A stretch of 46,159 nt of DNA from DAOTTI01 sp034437795. Its GTDB lineage: Bacteria; Chloroflexota; UBA11872; UBA12225. A program made the position numbers and the translations under genes. Under the pieces are notes generated by a model, which did no database searches, was not told the DNA's origin, and saw nothing but the letters and a program-made list of their open reading frames with translations. Of the stretch, positions 1 to 7,523 are shown in pieces; position 1 is the stretch's first letter; each line of letters opens with the position of its first letter. The stretch covers positions 1 to 46,159 of the forward strand of contig DAOTTI010000216.1 in the NCBI GenBank assembly GCA_034437795.1, given 5' to 3'.

Positions 1-22
1 GCTGGTGAGCGCGCTCACCAGC
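1..22. repeat. Perfect 22-bp palindrome at the window edge
   Basis: The first 22 bases equal their own reverse complement (half-site GCTGGTGAGCG). It lies within the GDPD reading frame, where it encodes LVSALTS. It may be chance coding sequence or a hairpin at which an assembly stopped. Confidence 0.6.
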
Positions 23-243
23 CCCTTGCCGGAGGTCGTCCGATCCACCCGGTCGTCGTGGATCACGACCGGCACGCCGTCTGCAGAGAGATGGACGTCA
101 CACTCAACCGCCGGCGCGCCGTGCGCCAGCGCCAGCCGCACGGCCGCAAGCGTATTCTCCGGGGCCAGTGCGCTTGCGCCACGATGCGCCACGACCAGGG
201 GCCGAAGGCCCGGCCGGCGCCACAGCCAGGAATAATCAGCCAT
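1..243 (-). CDS. Glycerophosphodiester phosphodiesterase, N-terminal part (cut by window edge)
   Basis: Reading the minus strand from an ATG at 243 gives 81 codons without a stop, running off the left edge. The product has the GDPD signature: VVAHRGAS followed by PENTLAAV (residues about 18-33), then VECDVHLSADGVPVVIHDD and DRTT. In the family these supply the His/Arg, Glu and Asp residues that bind the metal and hydrolyse glycerophosphodiesters to glycerol-3-phosphate and an alcohol. No signal peptide is visible, so a cytosolic enzyme is likely. The C-terminal two thirds lie outside the window. A dispersed repeat begins exactly at the start codon and continues upstream. Confidence 0.88.
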   Translation of the reverse strand, partial: MADYSWLWRRPGLRPLVVAHRGASALAPENTLAAVRLALAHGAPAVECDVHLSADGVPVVIHDDRVDRTTSGKGLVSALTS

Positions 244-270
244 GCCCCTCCGAAGCACCAGCGCCGCAGC
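241..270. repeat. Dispersed repeat family B, short copy
   Basis: About 28 bases beginning CATGCCCCTCCGAAGCACC match almost perfectly the start of the copy at 6518. Related sequence recurs at 42429. The rest of the 244-570 gap holds no convincing gene. It also contains a 15-bp tandem duplication at 406-435 with core GACACGTCACGG. Confidence 0.55.
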
Positions 271-570
271 CTGAGCGCTGGCGATTGACACAGGAATCAG
301 CCATGCCACAGGAGGCGCGCAGGCGCGACCAGGTGGCCCGCTCCCGCCATCGCCATCGTTCCATCCGGTCCGTCCGTCGGCGTCGAGCCGTCCAGGTGCC
401 CGGCCATCGACACGTCACGGATGGACACGTCACGGCTGCACCGGCCCAGTGTATCGTACGGGGTGGCCGGCCGGCGGGGGCTCGTTTCACCTGCCGGCAA
501 CGGGCCCTGCCCCCGCCGGCGCCTGAAAGCCGCGACGGCACTCGGTACCCTTGAGCACTGGATCCCCGCC

Positions 571-1338
571 ATGCGGTGCGCCATCATCTCCGACATCCAC
601 GGCAACCTGGACGCACTGCAGGCCGTGCTGGCGGATGCCGGCCAGGTCGACGAGCTATGGTGTCTCGGCGACCTCGTCGGGTACGGGCCACAGCCCAACG
701 AATGCGTCGCCCTGCTGCGGGAGCGGGGCGCGCTGTGCGTGGCCGGCAATCACGACTGGGCCTGTATCGGCAAGATGGATACGGCCGAGTTCAATCCCGA
801 GGCGACCGAGGCGGTGCTGTGGACGCGCGCTCAGCTTGCGCCGGAGCACCGCGCCTACCTGGAGTCGCTGCCCGAGACGCTTGTCGCCGGCGAGCAGCGG
901 GAGTTCACGCTCGTGCACGGCAGCCCGCGGGAACCGATCTGGGAGTATTTGACCCACATCAGCCTGGCCCGCCTGAACTTCGACTATTTCCCCACCCGCT
1001 ACTGCCTGGTCGGGCATACCCACGTCCCACTCATCTTCCAGCGCCCGACGCCGGATGAGCGCCCAACCGACTACCGCACCATTGTGCCCCGACCCAATGA
1101 GCCTTTTGCCCTCGGGACGCACCGCTTGATCGTCAATCCCGGGAGCGTGGGGCAGCCCCGCGACGGGAACCCGGATGCGGCCTACATGGTCTATGAATCG
1201 GCGCCCGGCGCCGGCGACGGCAGCGCCGGCACGTTGACGCTCCGCCGCGTGCCCTATCCCGTGGCCGCGGTGCAGCAGAAGATGCGGGAGGCCGGCCTCC
1301 CGCCACGCCTGATCATTCGGCTTGCGTATGGCTGGTAA
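571..1338 (+). CDS. Calcineurin-like metallophosphoesterase (YfcE/MJ0936-like)
   Basis: This 255-residue protein has all the binuclear-metal motifs of the family in order: SDIHGN (residues about 8-13), GDLVGYGP, GNHDW, LVHGSPRE and GHTHVP, then a late NPGSVGQPRDG. It should hydrolyse phosphodiester or phosphomonoester bonds with Mn or another divalent metal; the natural substrate cannot be read from sequence. The frame is open upstream to 421, but the ATG at 571 begins directly before the first beta strand (MRCAIISD), the usual family start. Its 3' end overlaps the next gene by 11 bases, suggesting co-transcription. Confidence 0.9.
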   Translation: MRCAIISDIHGNLDALQAVLADAGQVDELWCLGDLVGYGPQPNECVALLRERGALCVAGNHDWACIGKMDTAEFNPEATEAVLWTRAQLAPEHRAYLESLPETLVAGEQREFTLVHGSPREPIWEYLTHISLARLNFDYFPTRYCLVGHTHVPLIFQRPTPDERPTDYRTIVPRPNEPFALGTHRLIVNPGSVGQPRDGNPDAAYMVYESAPGAGDGSAGTLTLRRVPYPVAAVQQKMREAGLPPRLIIRLAYGW

Positions 1339-2287
1339 CCAACGAAACCTGCTGGCCGACTGGTGGACGCGCGTCCGCGCCGGCCGCTCCGCCGGCCTCT
1401 TCCGTTTCACGCAGCGGTCCGCGCCGTCGCTCGCGGCGGCGTGGCGGCGCGTCCGCGCTGGCCTCTGCCGTCTGATCGCCACGGCGCGCGACTTCTGGGA
1501 ACGCTACCGCCGCGGGGTTCCGGCGGCGCGGGACCGCTGGGCGCAGCGCGCGCGGACCCTGCCGGCGGCGCGGTTCCGCCGCCCCCCGCGCGCGGTGAAG
1601 GGAGATGACCTGCGCGCCCCGCCCGACTGGCGTCAGACGCTCCCCGCGCTGGAGCAGCGCCTGGCGGCGGTGCGGCAGTCGCTCGGGCCTGTCCGGCGGG
1701 CGGCCGCGCAGGGCCTGGCGGCGCTCCAGCTCGCCGGCGCCCGTCGATGGGCCGGCGCCAGAGACGGCGCGACGGTTGCCCGCCACCGCCTGGCCGCCGC
1801 CTGGCCGGCGGTGAAGGGGCGCCTGGCGACCATCGAGCTGCCGCCGGCCCTGCCCGAGGCGTCTCCCCGCACGGTGATCGCCACGGCCTGGGCCGACCCC
1901 GCACGGCGGCCCTGGCTCCTGGCTGGTATGGCGTCGGTTGCCGTGCTGCTAGCTCTGGTGGTCGTCGGCCCCGACCTGACGCGCCGCTACTTTCCGGCGC
2001 GCGCGGAGCGGGCGGCCCCCCCGGCGGCCGTGGAGCCGACCCCGCCCGGCGAGCAGGCGCCGCCTGCCCCGCCGGCCGCGGAAGGGCAGCCACCGGCCGC
2101 CCAGCCGCCACCCGCCCCGGGCCAGGCGGCGCGCGTCACCCCCACCGCGCTGGGGCTGGCCGCGCTCCCCCTGCTCCTCGGCCTGTTCTGGCTGCTCTCC
2201 GCCTGGCTGGTCGACGCCGAGGCGCGCCGCGCCTTCGTGATCCAGGAGCCCTGGGGCGAGCGCCGCACCGTGGCCTACTCCTGCTGA
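1328..2287 (+). CDS. Ala/Arg/Pro-rich membrane protein of unknown function
   Basis: A 319-residue protein starting at an ATG that overlaps the end of the phosphoesterase gene. The first roughly 190 residues are Arg/Ala-rich and look basic and helical. A hydrophobic segment follows (LLAGMASVAVLLALVVVG, about 193-210), then a Pro/Ala-rich linker, then a second membrane segment (LPLLLGLFWLLSAWLV) near the C-terminus. I do not recognise a family. A basic cytoplasmic domain with a hairpin of two membrane helices is the simplest topology. The overlap upstream and 3-bp gap downstream suggest an operon with the next small membrane protein. Confidence 0.6.
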   Translation: MAGNQRNLLADWWTRVRAGRSAGLFRFTQRSAPSLAAAWRRVRAGLCRLIATARDFWERYRRGVPAARDRWAQRARTLPAARFRRPPRAVKGDDLRAPPDWRQTLPALEQRLAAVRQSLGPVRRAAAQGLAALQLAGARRWAGARDGATVARHRLAAAWPAVKGRLATIELPPALPEASPRTVIATAWADPARRPWLLAGMASVAVLLALVVVGPDLTRRYFPARAERAAPPAAVEPTPPGEQAPPAPPAAEGQPPAAQPPPAPGQAARVTPTALGLAALPLLLGLFWLLSAWLVDAEARRAFVIQEPWGERRTVAYSC

Positions 2288-2290
2288 GCG

Positions 2291-2497
2291 GTGGGGTGCG
2301 TCTTCCCCTTGATCCTGGCCGGGCTGCTCTTCGCCGCCTACGGCTACGTCTCCCTCGTCGTCTTCGTCGCCCACCGCCTCGGGCCCGTCGCCGCCGTCCA
2401 GGCCGGCGCGCTCGTCCTCCTCACCGGCGCCACCCTGCTGCTCCTGCGCGGGCTGCTCCTTCGCTGGTACGGCGAGCGCAAGGCGCGCCAGCTATGA
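2291..2497 (+). CDS. Small two-helix membrane protein
   Basis: A 68-residue ORF from a GTG three bases after the preceding stop. It consists almost wholly of two hydrophobic helices (FPLILAGLLFAAYGYVSLVV and VQAGALVLLTGATLLLL), ending in a basic tail (RWYGERKARQL). Its position suggests translational coupling with the upstream membrane protein. No family recognised; the coding call rests on the hydrophobic pattern and context. Confidence 0.5.
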   Translation: MGCVFPLILAGLLFAAYGYVSLVVFVAHRLGPVAAVQAGALVLLTGATLLLLRGLLLRWYGERKARQL

Positions 2498-2530
2498 CAC
2501 AATACTCGAACAATCGTTCCGGCCGCCCCG

Positions 2531-4831
2531 ATGAACCTCGACCAGCTCCTCGACCGCCTCAGCCGGTCCGCAGACTTCGCTCCCTACGTCACGGCCTGGC
2601 GGTTTACGCCCCCGCGCCCTCCTGTGTACGGGGAGTGGCCGGCGCAGCTCGACGCTCGTCTCCGGCAGGCACTGCAGGCGCGGGGCATTTCGCGCCTCTA
2701 CGCCCACCAGGCCACCGCCGTGGAGGCGGCGCTCAGCGGCCGTGACGTCACCGTCGTCACCTCCACCGCCAGCGGCAAGACGCTCTGCTACAACCTGCCG
2801 GTCCTCCAGGCCGTCCTGGCCACTGGCAGCAGCCGCGCCCTCTATCTCTTCCCCACCAAGGCGCTCTCGCAGGACCAGTACGCGGAGCTGCACGCGCTGA
2901 TCAGCGCGCTCGGCGCCGACGTCAAGACCTACACCTACGACGGCGACACGCCCGTCGCCGCGCGGCGCGCCATTCGCCTGGCGGGGCACATCGTGATCAC
3001 CAATCCGGACATGCTCCACACCGGCGTGCTCCCCCATCACACCAAATGGCAGCGCCTCTTCGAAAATCTGCGCTACGTCGTCGTTGACGAGCTCCACCAC
3101 TATCGGGGCATCTTTGGCAGCCACGTGGCCAACGTGCTGCGCCGCCTGGCCCGGATCTGCGAGTTCTACGGCTCGCGCCCGCAGGTCATCTGCTGCTCGG
3201 CCACCATCGCCAACCCCATCGAGCTGGCGCGCCGGCTGACCGGCCGCGACACGCTGCTGGTGGACAACGACGGCGCGGCCAGGGGCGCACGCCACTTCAT
3301 CTTCTACAACCCTCCGGCCATCAACCGCGAGCTGGGCCTGCGCCGGAGCGCCATCGGCGAGGCCGCACGGATCGCCGGCGAGCTGATTGCCAATAACGTG
3401 CAGACCATCGTCTTCGCTCGCTCGCGGGTCAGCACCGAGGTGTTGCTCAGCGCGCTGCGGGAACGCACCCGCCTGCCGGACGGGGCCATCCGTGGCTATC
3501 GTGGGGGCTACCTCCCCCGCCAGCGACGCGAGATCGAGCAGGGGCTGCGGCGGGGCGACGTGCGGGGCGTGGTGGCCACCAACGCGCTCGAGCTGGGCAT
3601 CGACGTGGGCCAGCTGGAGGCCGCCATCCTCTGCGGCTACCCGGGCACCATCGCCAGCACGTGGCAGCAGGCCGGGCGGGCCGGCCGGCGGGCCAGCACG
3701 GCGCTGGCCGTGCTCGTGGCCGAGAGCTCGCCCCTGGACCAGTTCATCGTCGCCCACCCCGACTACTTCTTCCAGCGCTCCCCCGAGAGCGCCCTGGTCA
3801 ACCCCGATAACCTCCTGGTCGCGTCCAGCCACCTGCAGTGCGCCGCCTTCGAGCTGCCCTTCCGCGACGGCGAGCGCTACGGCGAGCAGGACCCCGCAGC
3901 GACCCGCCACGCCCTCCAGCTCCTGGAGCAGGAGCGGACCGTGCTCCGCGACGGCGACACCTGGCACTGGACCGGCGTGGACTTTCCCGCGGAGCGCGTC
4001 AGCCTGCGGACCGCGCAGCGGGAGAACGTGGTCATTGTCGACGTCACCGGCCCCAAGCCGGCGGTGATCGGCGAGTGCGACCCCTTCGCCGCGCCGACGC
4101 TGGTGCACAAGGACGCCATCTACCTGCACGAGGGGCAGCAGTACCACATCGTGGACCTCGACTGGGAGCAGAAGACGGCCTATGGCAAGCGGGTGGACGT
4201 GGACTACTACACCGACGCCAGCCAGGAGTTCAATCCCAGCGTCCTCACGGAAGAGGCACAGGCCCCTGCGGGGTCGTTGCAGAAGGCGTGGGGCGAGGTG
4301 CGCCTGACCTACACGCCCAGCATCTACAAGAAGATCCGCCTGTTCACGCACGAAAACGTCGGGTGGGGCAAGATCGACCTGCCTCCGCAGGAGATGCAGA
4401 CCACCGCCTACTGGCTCAGCGTCTCGCCCGACCTCGCCGGCCGGATGGGCAGCGAGGCGCTGCAGAGCGGGCTGCTGGGGCTGGCTCATCTCCTCCAGCA
4501 CGTGGCGCCCCTCTACCTCATGTGCGACCCGCGCGACCTCATTGCCATCCCGCAGGTGAAGAACCCGCGGACCGGCCGGCCGACCATCTTTCTGTGCGAT
4601 TACTACCCGGGCGGGGTGGGCCTGGCCGAGCGCCTGTTCCAACGCCACCAGGAGGTGCTGGAGGCGGCGCGCGATCTGGCAGCGGCCTGCGCCTGCGCCG
4701 GCGGCTGCCCATCGTGCGTCGGGCCGCCCGCCGAAGCCGGCCACGGGGCGAAGGAGACCACGCTCGCCCTGATCGAGGCCGGTCTTGCGGCGTCGGCCGG
4801 CCAGCATCCTGCCCCGCCCGCTGCTCGTTGA
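2531..4831 (+). CDS. mrfA: DExH-box helicase with DUF1998 zinc module (MrfA/YprA-like)
   Basis: A 766-residue superfamily-2 helicase. It has a Walker A variant STASGKT (about residue 78), DEXH box DELHHY (about 186), motif III SATIANP (about 222) and motif VI QQAGRAGRR (about 379). A C-terminal DUF1998 region ends in a Cys cluster CACAGGCPSC (about 720-729), the C-x-C-x3-C-x2-C metal site of MrfA. In Bacillus subtilis MrfA works with MrfB in a mitomycin-C excision repair pathway independent of UvrABC. The next gene here is an MrfB homologue 29 bp downstream, which strongly supports the same assignment. The length matches the family. Confidence 0.9.
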   Translation: MNLDQLLDRLSRSADFAPYVTAWRFTPPRPPVYGEWPAQLDARLRQALQARGISRLYAHQATAVEAALSGRDVTVVTSTASGKTLCYNLPVLQAVLATGSSRALYLFPTKALSQDQYAELHALISALGADVKTYTYDGDTPVAARRAIRLAGHIVITNPDMLHTGVLPHHTKWQRLFENLRYVVVDELHHYRGIFGSHVANVLRRLARICEFYGSRPQVICCSATIANPIELARRLTGRDTLLVDNDGAARGARHFIFYNPPAINRELGLRRSAIGEAARIAGELIANNVQTIVFARSRVSTEVLLSALRERTRLPDGAIRGYRGGYLPRQRREIEQGLRRGDVRGVVATNALELGIDVGQLEAAILCGYPGTIASTWQQAGRAGRRASTALAVLVAESSPLDQFIVAHPDYFFQRSPESALVNPDNLLVASSHLQCAAFELPFRDGERYGEQDPAATRHALQLLEQERTVLRDGDTWHWTGVDFPAERVSLRTAQRENVVIVDVTGPKPAVIGECDPFAAPTLVHKDAIYLHEGQQYHIVDLDWEQKTAYGKRVDVDYYTDASQEFNPSVLTEEAQAPAGSLQKAWGEVRLTYTPSIYKKIRLFTHENVGWGKIDLPPQEMQTTAYWLSVSPDLAGRMGSEALQSGLLGLAHLLQHVAPLYLMCDPRDLIAIPQVKNPRTGRPTIFLCDYYPGGVGLAERLFQRHQEVLEAARDLAAACACAGGCPSCVGPPAEAGHGAKETTLALIEAGLAASAGQHPAPPAAR

Positions 4832-4860
4832 GGCCCCAGTTCCAGCCGTACAGGTGAGCC

Positions 4861-6249
4861 ATGGCCGCATCCCCTCAAGCGTGGCCGTCGCAGCAGCCGG
4901 TCACGCAGCCCTTCTGGTGGCCCCTGCCGCCCCTGCCGGGCACCCCTACGCCCCTTGAGGCCCTGGTCGAGGGCACCACGGTTGAGACGCCATGCGGCAC
5001 CTTCTTCCTCCGGCGCACCGTCTTTCCGCTGGACCACATCTACGGGCCGTGCCGCCTGGGCGACCTGCTCGGCCTGCCCTCCCAGGCCGCGGCGGCCCTC
5101 GCCAGGCAGCCGGAGCTGGCTGAGGTGCCGGTGGACCAGCTGCTCTTTCTGGACACGGAGACGACCGGCCTGGCCGGCGGCACTGGCACCTACGTCTTCC
5201 TCGTCGGCATGGGCGCCTTCCAGCACGAGGCAGGGCAGACCTGCTTCGTCATCGACCAGTGCCTCATGCGCTCATTCCGTGAGGAGCGCGCCATGCTGGC
5301 GTGGGTGGCGGACAAGCTGGCGCGCTTCCCGGCCCTGGCCACCTTCAACGGGCGGACGTTCGACGTGCCCCTGCTGCAAACTCGCTTTGCGCTGGCGCGC
5401 ATGCGCGCCGATCTCGAGGAGGTGCTCAATTTTGACCTCCTGCACGTCGCGCGCCGCCTGTGGCGGGCGGCCGTGCCAAGCTGCGCGCTGCAGAGCCTGG
5501 AGCGCCACATCCTGGGCACCTGGCGCCAGGACGACGTGGAGAGCTTCCTCATCCCCGCCATCTACCACCAGTACCTGCGCGACGGCGATGGGCGCTACCT
5601 GCGCAAGGTCTTCTGCCACAACGAGGCCGACATCCTGGCCATGGTGGCCCTCGCCGCCCGCGCCTGCCGCGCCCTTGTCGGCGGCCCCGTCTCAGCGGCG
5701 ACTGGGGCGACTGCCCGCGCGCGGCCGGCAAGAGCGGAGCCGTGGGGCCAATCTACGGTCGTCGGCTCCAGCGTCAGCGCCGCCGAGTTCCTCGGGCTCG
5801 CCCGCCTCTATGAGCAGCTCGGCCAGCCCGCCGCAGCCGAGCGCGCCTACCGTGCCGCGCTCGGCGGGCCGCTGGCCGCGGAGCACCGCTGGCGGGCGCT
5901 GCTGGCGCTGGCGTCGCTCCTAAAGCGCACCAATCGTCACGACGAGGCGGCGGCGCTCTGGCAGCAGGTGGCGGATGAGGCGCCGGCACACTCGGTCATC
6001 GCCCTGCTGGAGCTGTCGAAGTACTGGGAGCATCGCCGGCGTGATCCTGCACGCGCCCACCAGCTAGCGACCGAGGCGCGGGCCCGCTGGATCGCGCGCC
6101 TCCCCGCCACCGAGCGGCCCCTGCCAAGCCTGAGCCGGTGGTCCGGCCCCTCCGCCCCGCTCGCGGCGCCGGACGACTTCGAGCGCCGGCTGGCGCGCCT
6201 CGAACGGAAGCGCCAGCGGCTGGGACCCTCGCCAGGCTGCGATGATTGA
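4861..6249 (+). CDS. mrfB: RNase H-like 3'-5' exonuclease with TPR tail (MrfB/YprB-like)
   Basis: A 462-residue protein with a DEDD-type exonuclease fold. The first acidic pair is in FLDTETTGLAGGTG (D98, E100), the second Asp in FNGRTFDVPLL and the last in CHNEADILAM. The C-terminal third (from about residue 300) looks like tetratricopeptide helices (LARLYEQLGQPAAAERAYRA, LLKRTNRHDEAAALWQ). The same architecture is known for B. subtilis MrfB, the nuclease partner of the MrfA helicase in repair of mitomycin adducts. The mrfA-mrfB order is conserved, indicating a two-gene DNA-repair operon. The family is also annotated simply as ribonuclease H-like domain protein. Confidence 0.88.
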   Translation: MAASPQAWPSQQPVTQPFWWPLPPLPGTPTPLEALVEGTTVETPCGTFFLRRTVFPLDHIYGPCRLGDLLGLPSQAAAALARQPELAEVPVDQLLFLDTETTGLAGGTGTYVFLVGMGAFQHEAGQTCFVIDQCLMRSFREERAMLAWVADKLARFPALATFNGRTFDVPLLQTRFALARMRADLEEVLNFDLLHVARRLWRAAVPSCALQSLERHILGTWRQDDVESFLIPAIYHQYLRDGDGRYLRKVFCHNEADILAMVALAARACRALVGGPVSAATGATARARPARAEPWGQSTVVGSSVSAAEFLGLARLYEQLGQPAAAERAYRAALGGPLAAEHRWRALLALASLLKRTNRHDEAAALWQQVADEAPAHSVIALLELSKYWEHRRRDPARAHQLATEARARWIARLPATERPLPSLSRWSGPSAPLAAPDDFERRLARLERKRQRLGPSPGCDD

Positions 6250-6250
6250 T

Positions 6251-6268
6251 CGCCCCGCGAGCGGGGCG
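6251..6268 (+). terminator. GC hairpin directly after mrfB
   Basis: CGCCCCGC-GA-GCGGGGCG forms an 8-bp stem two bases after the mrfB stop. There is no T-run, so if it is a terminator it is not a classic one. A near-copy with the loop bases changed lies at 6325-6342, within the same longer repeated context (TGATTGATCGCC...GGCGTCA). Confidence 0.4.
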
Positions 6269-6324
6269 TCATCCCGCCGGAGAATGCGGCATCGCTCACG
6301 GAATTCGCCGCTGGGGTGATTGAT

Positions 6325-6342
6325 CGCCCCGCTCGCGGGGCG
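6325..6342 (+). terminator. Second copy of the post-mrfB hairpin
   Basis: CGCCCCGC-TC-GCGGGGCG is the same stem as at 6251 with an altered loop, 74 bp downstream and flanked by the same bases. It is either a duplicated terminator or a small inverted-repeat element. Confidence 0.35.
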
Positions 6343-6372
6343 TCACCGGCGCAGGCGCCCCACCCAGCCTGG

Positions 6373-6586
6373 AGTATTCACGGCCAGCAAGCAATCCCCT
6401 CTCCCTTCGAGAGAGCAAGCAATCCCCTCTCCCTATGGGAGAGGGTGAGGGCTCCAGTGAGCGCCAGTTCCCTCTCCCTTTGGGAGACAGTGAGGGCTCC
6501 GCTGATGAATACCTCGGCCATGCCCCTCCGGAGCACCAGCGCCGCATGTCAAAGGCTGCTACTTCCAGAAGAACCCAGGCTCGTAC
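6373..6586. repeat. Dispersed intergenic repeats, families A and B
   Basis: The region starts with TATTCACGGCCAGCAAGCAA and then carries three blocks of CCTCTCCC...GGGAGAGGG type followed by TGAGGGCTCC (family A). A family-B copy follows at 6518-6586 (ATGCCCCTCCGGAGCACC ... GAACCCAGGCT). Family A recurs near 7263, 16690, 21866, 40928, 41095, 42280 and 44897; family B at 241 and 42429. The inverted CCCTCTCCC/GGGAGAGGG arms can form a hairpin. No gene is supported between 6250 and 6745. Confidence 0.7.
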
Positions 6587-6745
6587 TGGTTCAGACCACC
6601 TGACTGGCAACAGCCGCCTCTTCTTCAGAGCACGGTCAGAGTACAGAACGCCAGAAAGCTCACCGGATCCTGCCCGGGCCCCTGCTACCGCAGAGCTGGT
6701 GGCGGTCGTCGGGGCGCGTGACGGCGAGGGCATGAGCCGGCGCGC

Positions 6746-7240
6746 ATGCCTGGCCCCTGCTACTGTACAACCAGGGGTACCGTGGTCCAGGATCAGGTCC
6801 AGCAGCGGCAGCGCGCGCCTTCCCTGGCCGCCGCCATCTCGTTGCTCGCCGCCGGCGAGGGGGCGCTGGCCGTGGCGGAGCTGCAGGCCTTGCGGACGAC
6901 CTCCCCCCACCTGTTGGGGCCGGGTGAAGATCACTACTGGCTCGGCCTGGCCTACCTGCTGGCGTTCGACTGGTCCGCAGCCATTCACGAGCTTCGCGCC
7001 TACCTGGCTCGCGAGGCGAGCGGCTGGCGCGCCGGCTGGGCCTACCTCCACCTGGGCCGCGCCTATGAGCAGAGCGGCCTGGTCGACGAGGCGTCGCTTG
7101 CCTATCGCGGCTGCCTCGGCTGCGCCGGCAGCGAGCGCGCGGCGCGGCGCCTGGCCTTTGATCTCATGAGCCGGCTGGCGAGCAGCCTCCCCATGGGATA
7201 CGGGCAGGCGTCCACGCGCTCACCGGAAGGCCGGCCCTGA
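6746..7240 (+). CDS. TPR-containing protein
   Basis: A 164-residue ORF with two or three tetratricopeptide-like helical pairs: SLLAAGEGALAVAELQAL, YWLGLAYLLAFDWSAAIHEL and AYLHLGRAYEQSGLVDEASL with the Ala/Gly/Tyr spacing of TPRs. TPRs mediate protein-protein contacts, and no catalytic domain accompanies them. The start is uncertain: ATG 6746 precedes a Cys-rich stretch, and a GTG at 6782 would remove it. The C-terminal tail after LMSRLAS looks unstructured. The gene follows mrfB on the same strand but repeats separate them, so an operon is doubtful. Confidence 0.65.
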   Translation: MPGPCYCTTRGTVVQDQVQQRQRAPSLAAAISLLAAGEGALAVAELQALRTTSPHLLGPGEDHYWLGLAYLLAFDWSAAIHELRAYLAREASGWRAGWAYLHLGRAYEQSGLVDEASLAYRGCLGCAGSERAARRLAFDLMSRLASSLPMGYGQASTRSPEGRP

Positions 7241-7262
7241 CCGGCCCATCCGCGCGGCCAGC

Positions 7263-7313
7263 GACGGGTCCCGTCTCCCTTTGGGAGAAGGTGAGGGTGA
7301 GGGCTCCCCTGGT
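7263..7313. repeat. Family A repeat remnant
   Basis: GTCTCCCTTTGGGAGAAGG followed by doubled TGAGGGTGAGGGCTCC matches the family-A core seen after mrfB. It lies directly downstream of the TPR gene. Confidence 0.55.
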
Positions 7314-7340
7314 GAGGGCTCGGCTCACGGGTAGTCCAGG

Positions 7341-7523
7341 CTAGACCCGCAAGGCGTCGTCCAGGGCGGCCGCGGCGTCGCGGGCCGCCTCGTCCGCAGT
7401 GGCCTGGCCACGAACGACCGGCGTCATCAGCCTGCCGGTCAGGACGGCGAAGATGCTGCGTGAAAGCTCCGGCGGCACGCCACGGCTGTAGCCGAGCGCG
7501 CTGCTCACCACCACAGGCGAACG
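7341..7523 (-). pseudogene. C-terminal fragment of an ABC-type solute-binding protein
   Basis: On the minus strand a 60-codon open stretch ending in TAG at 7343-7341 reads ALGYSRGVPPELSRSIFAVL and GQATADEAARDAAAALDD. This resembles the very C-terminus of extracellular sugar-binding lipoproteins of ABC importers, where an amphipathic Glu/Ala helix closes the fold. There is no start codon or N-terminal domain. It runs into the end of the discoidin-like pseudogene in a different frame at about 7505-7523, suggesting a deletion joined two genes. The assignment is by resemblance only. Confidence 0.45.

Noticed and set aside
2492..4870. Long minus-strand reading frame opposite mrfA
   Set aside because: A high-G+C shadow; the plus-strand frame has all helicase motifs and the minus product has no domain pattern.
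6296..7051. 251-codon minus-strand frame across the repeats
   Set aside because: Its sequence is translated family A/B repeat (SPSPIGRGD, SLSPKGRGN) and the antisense of the TPR gene.
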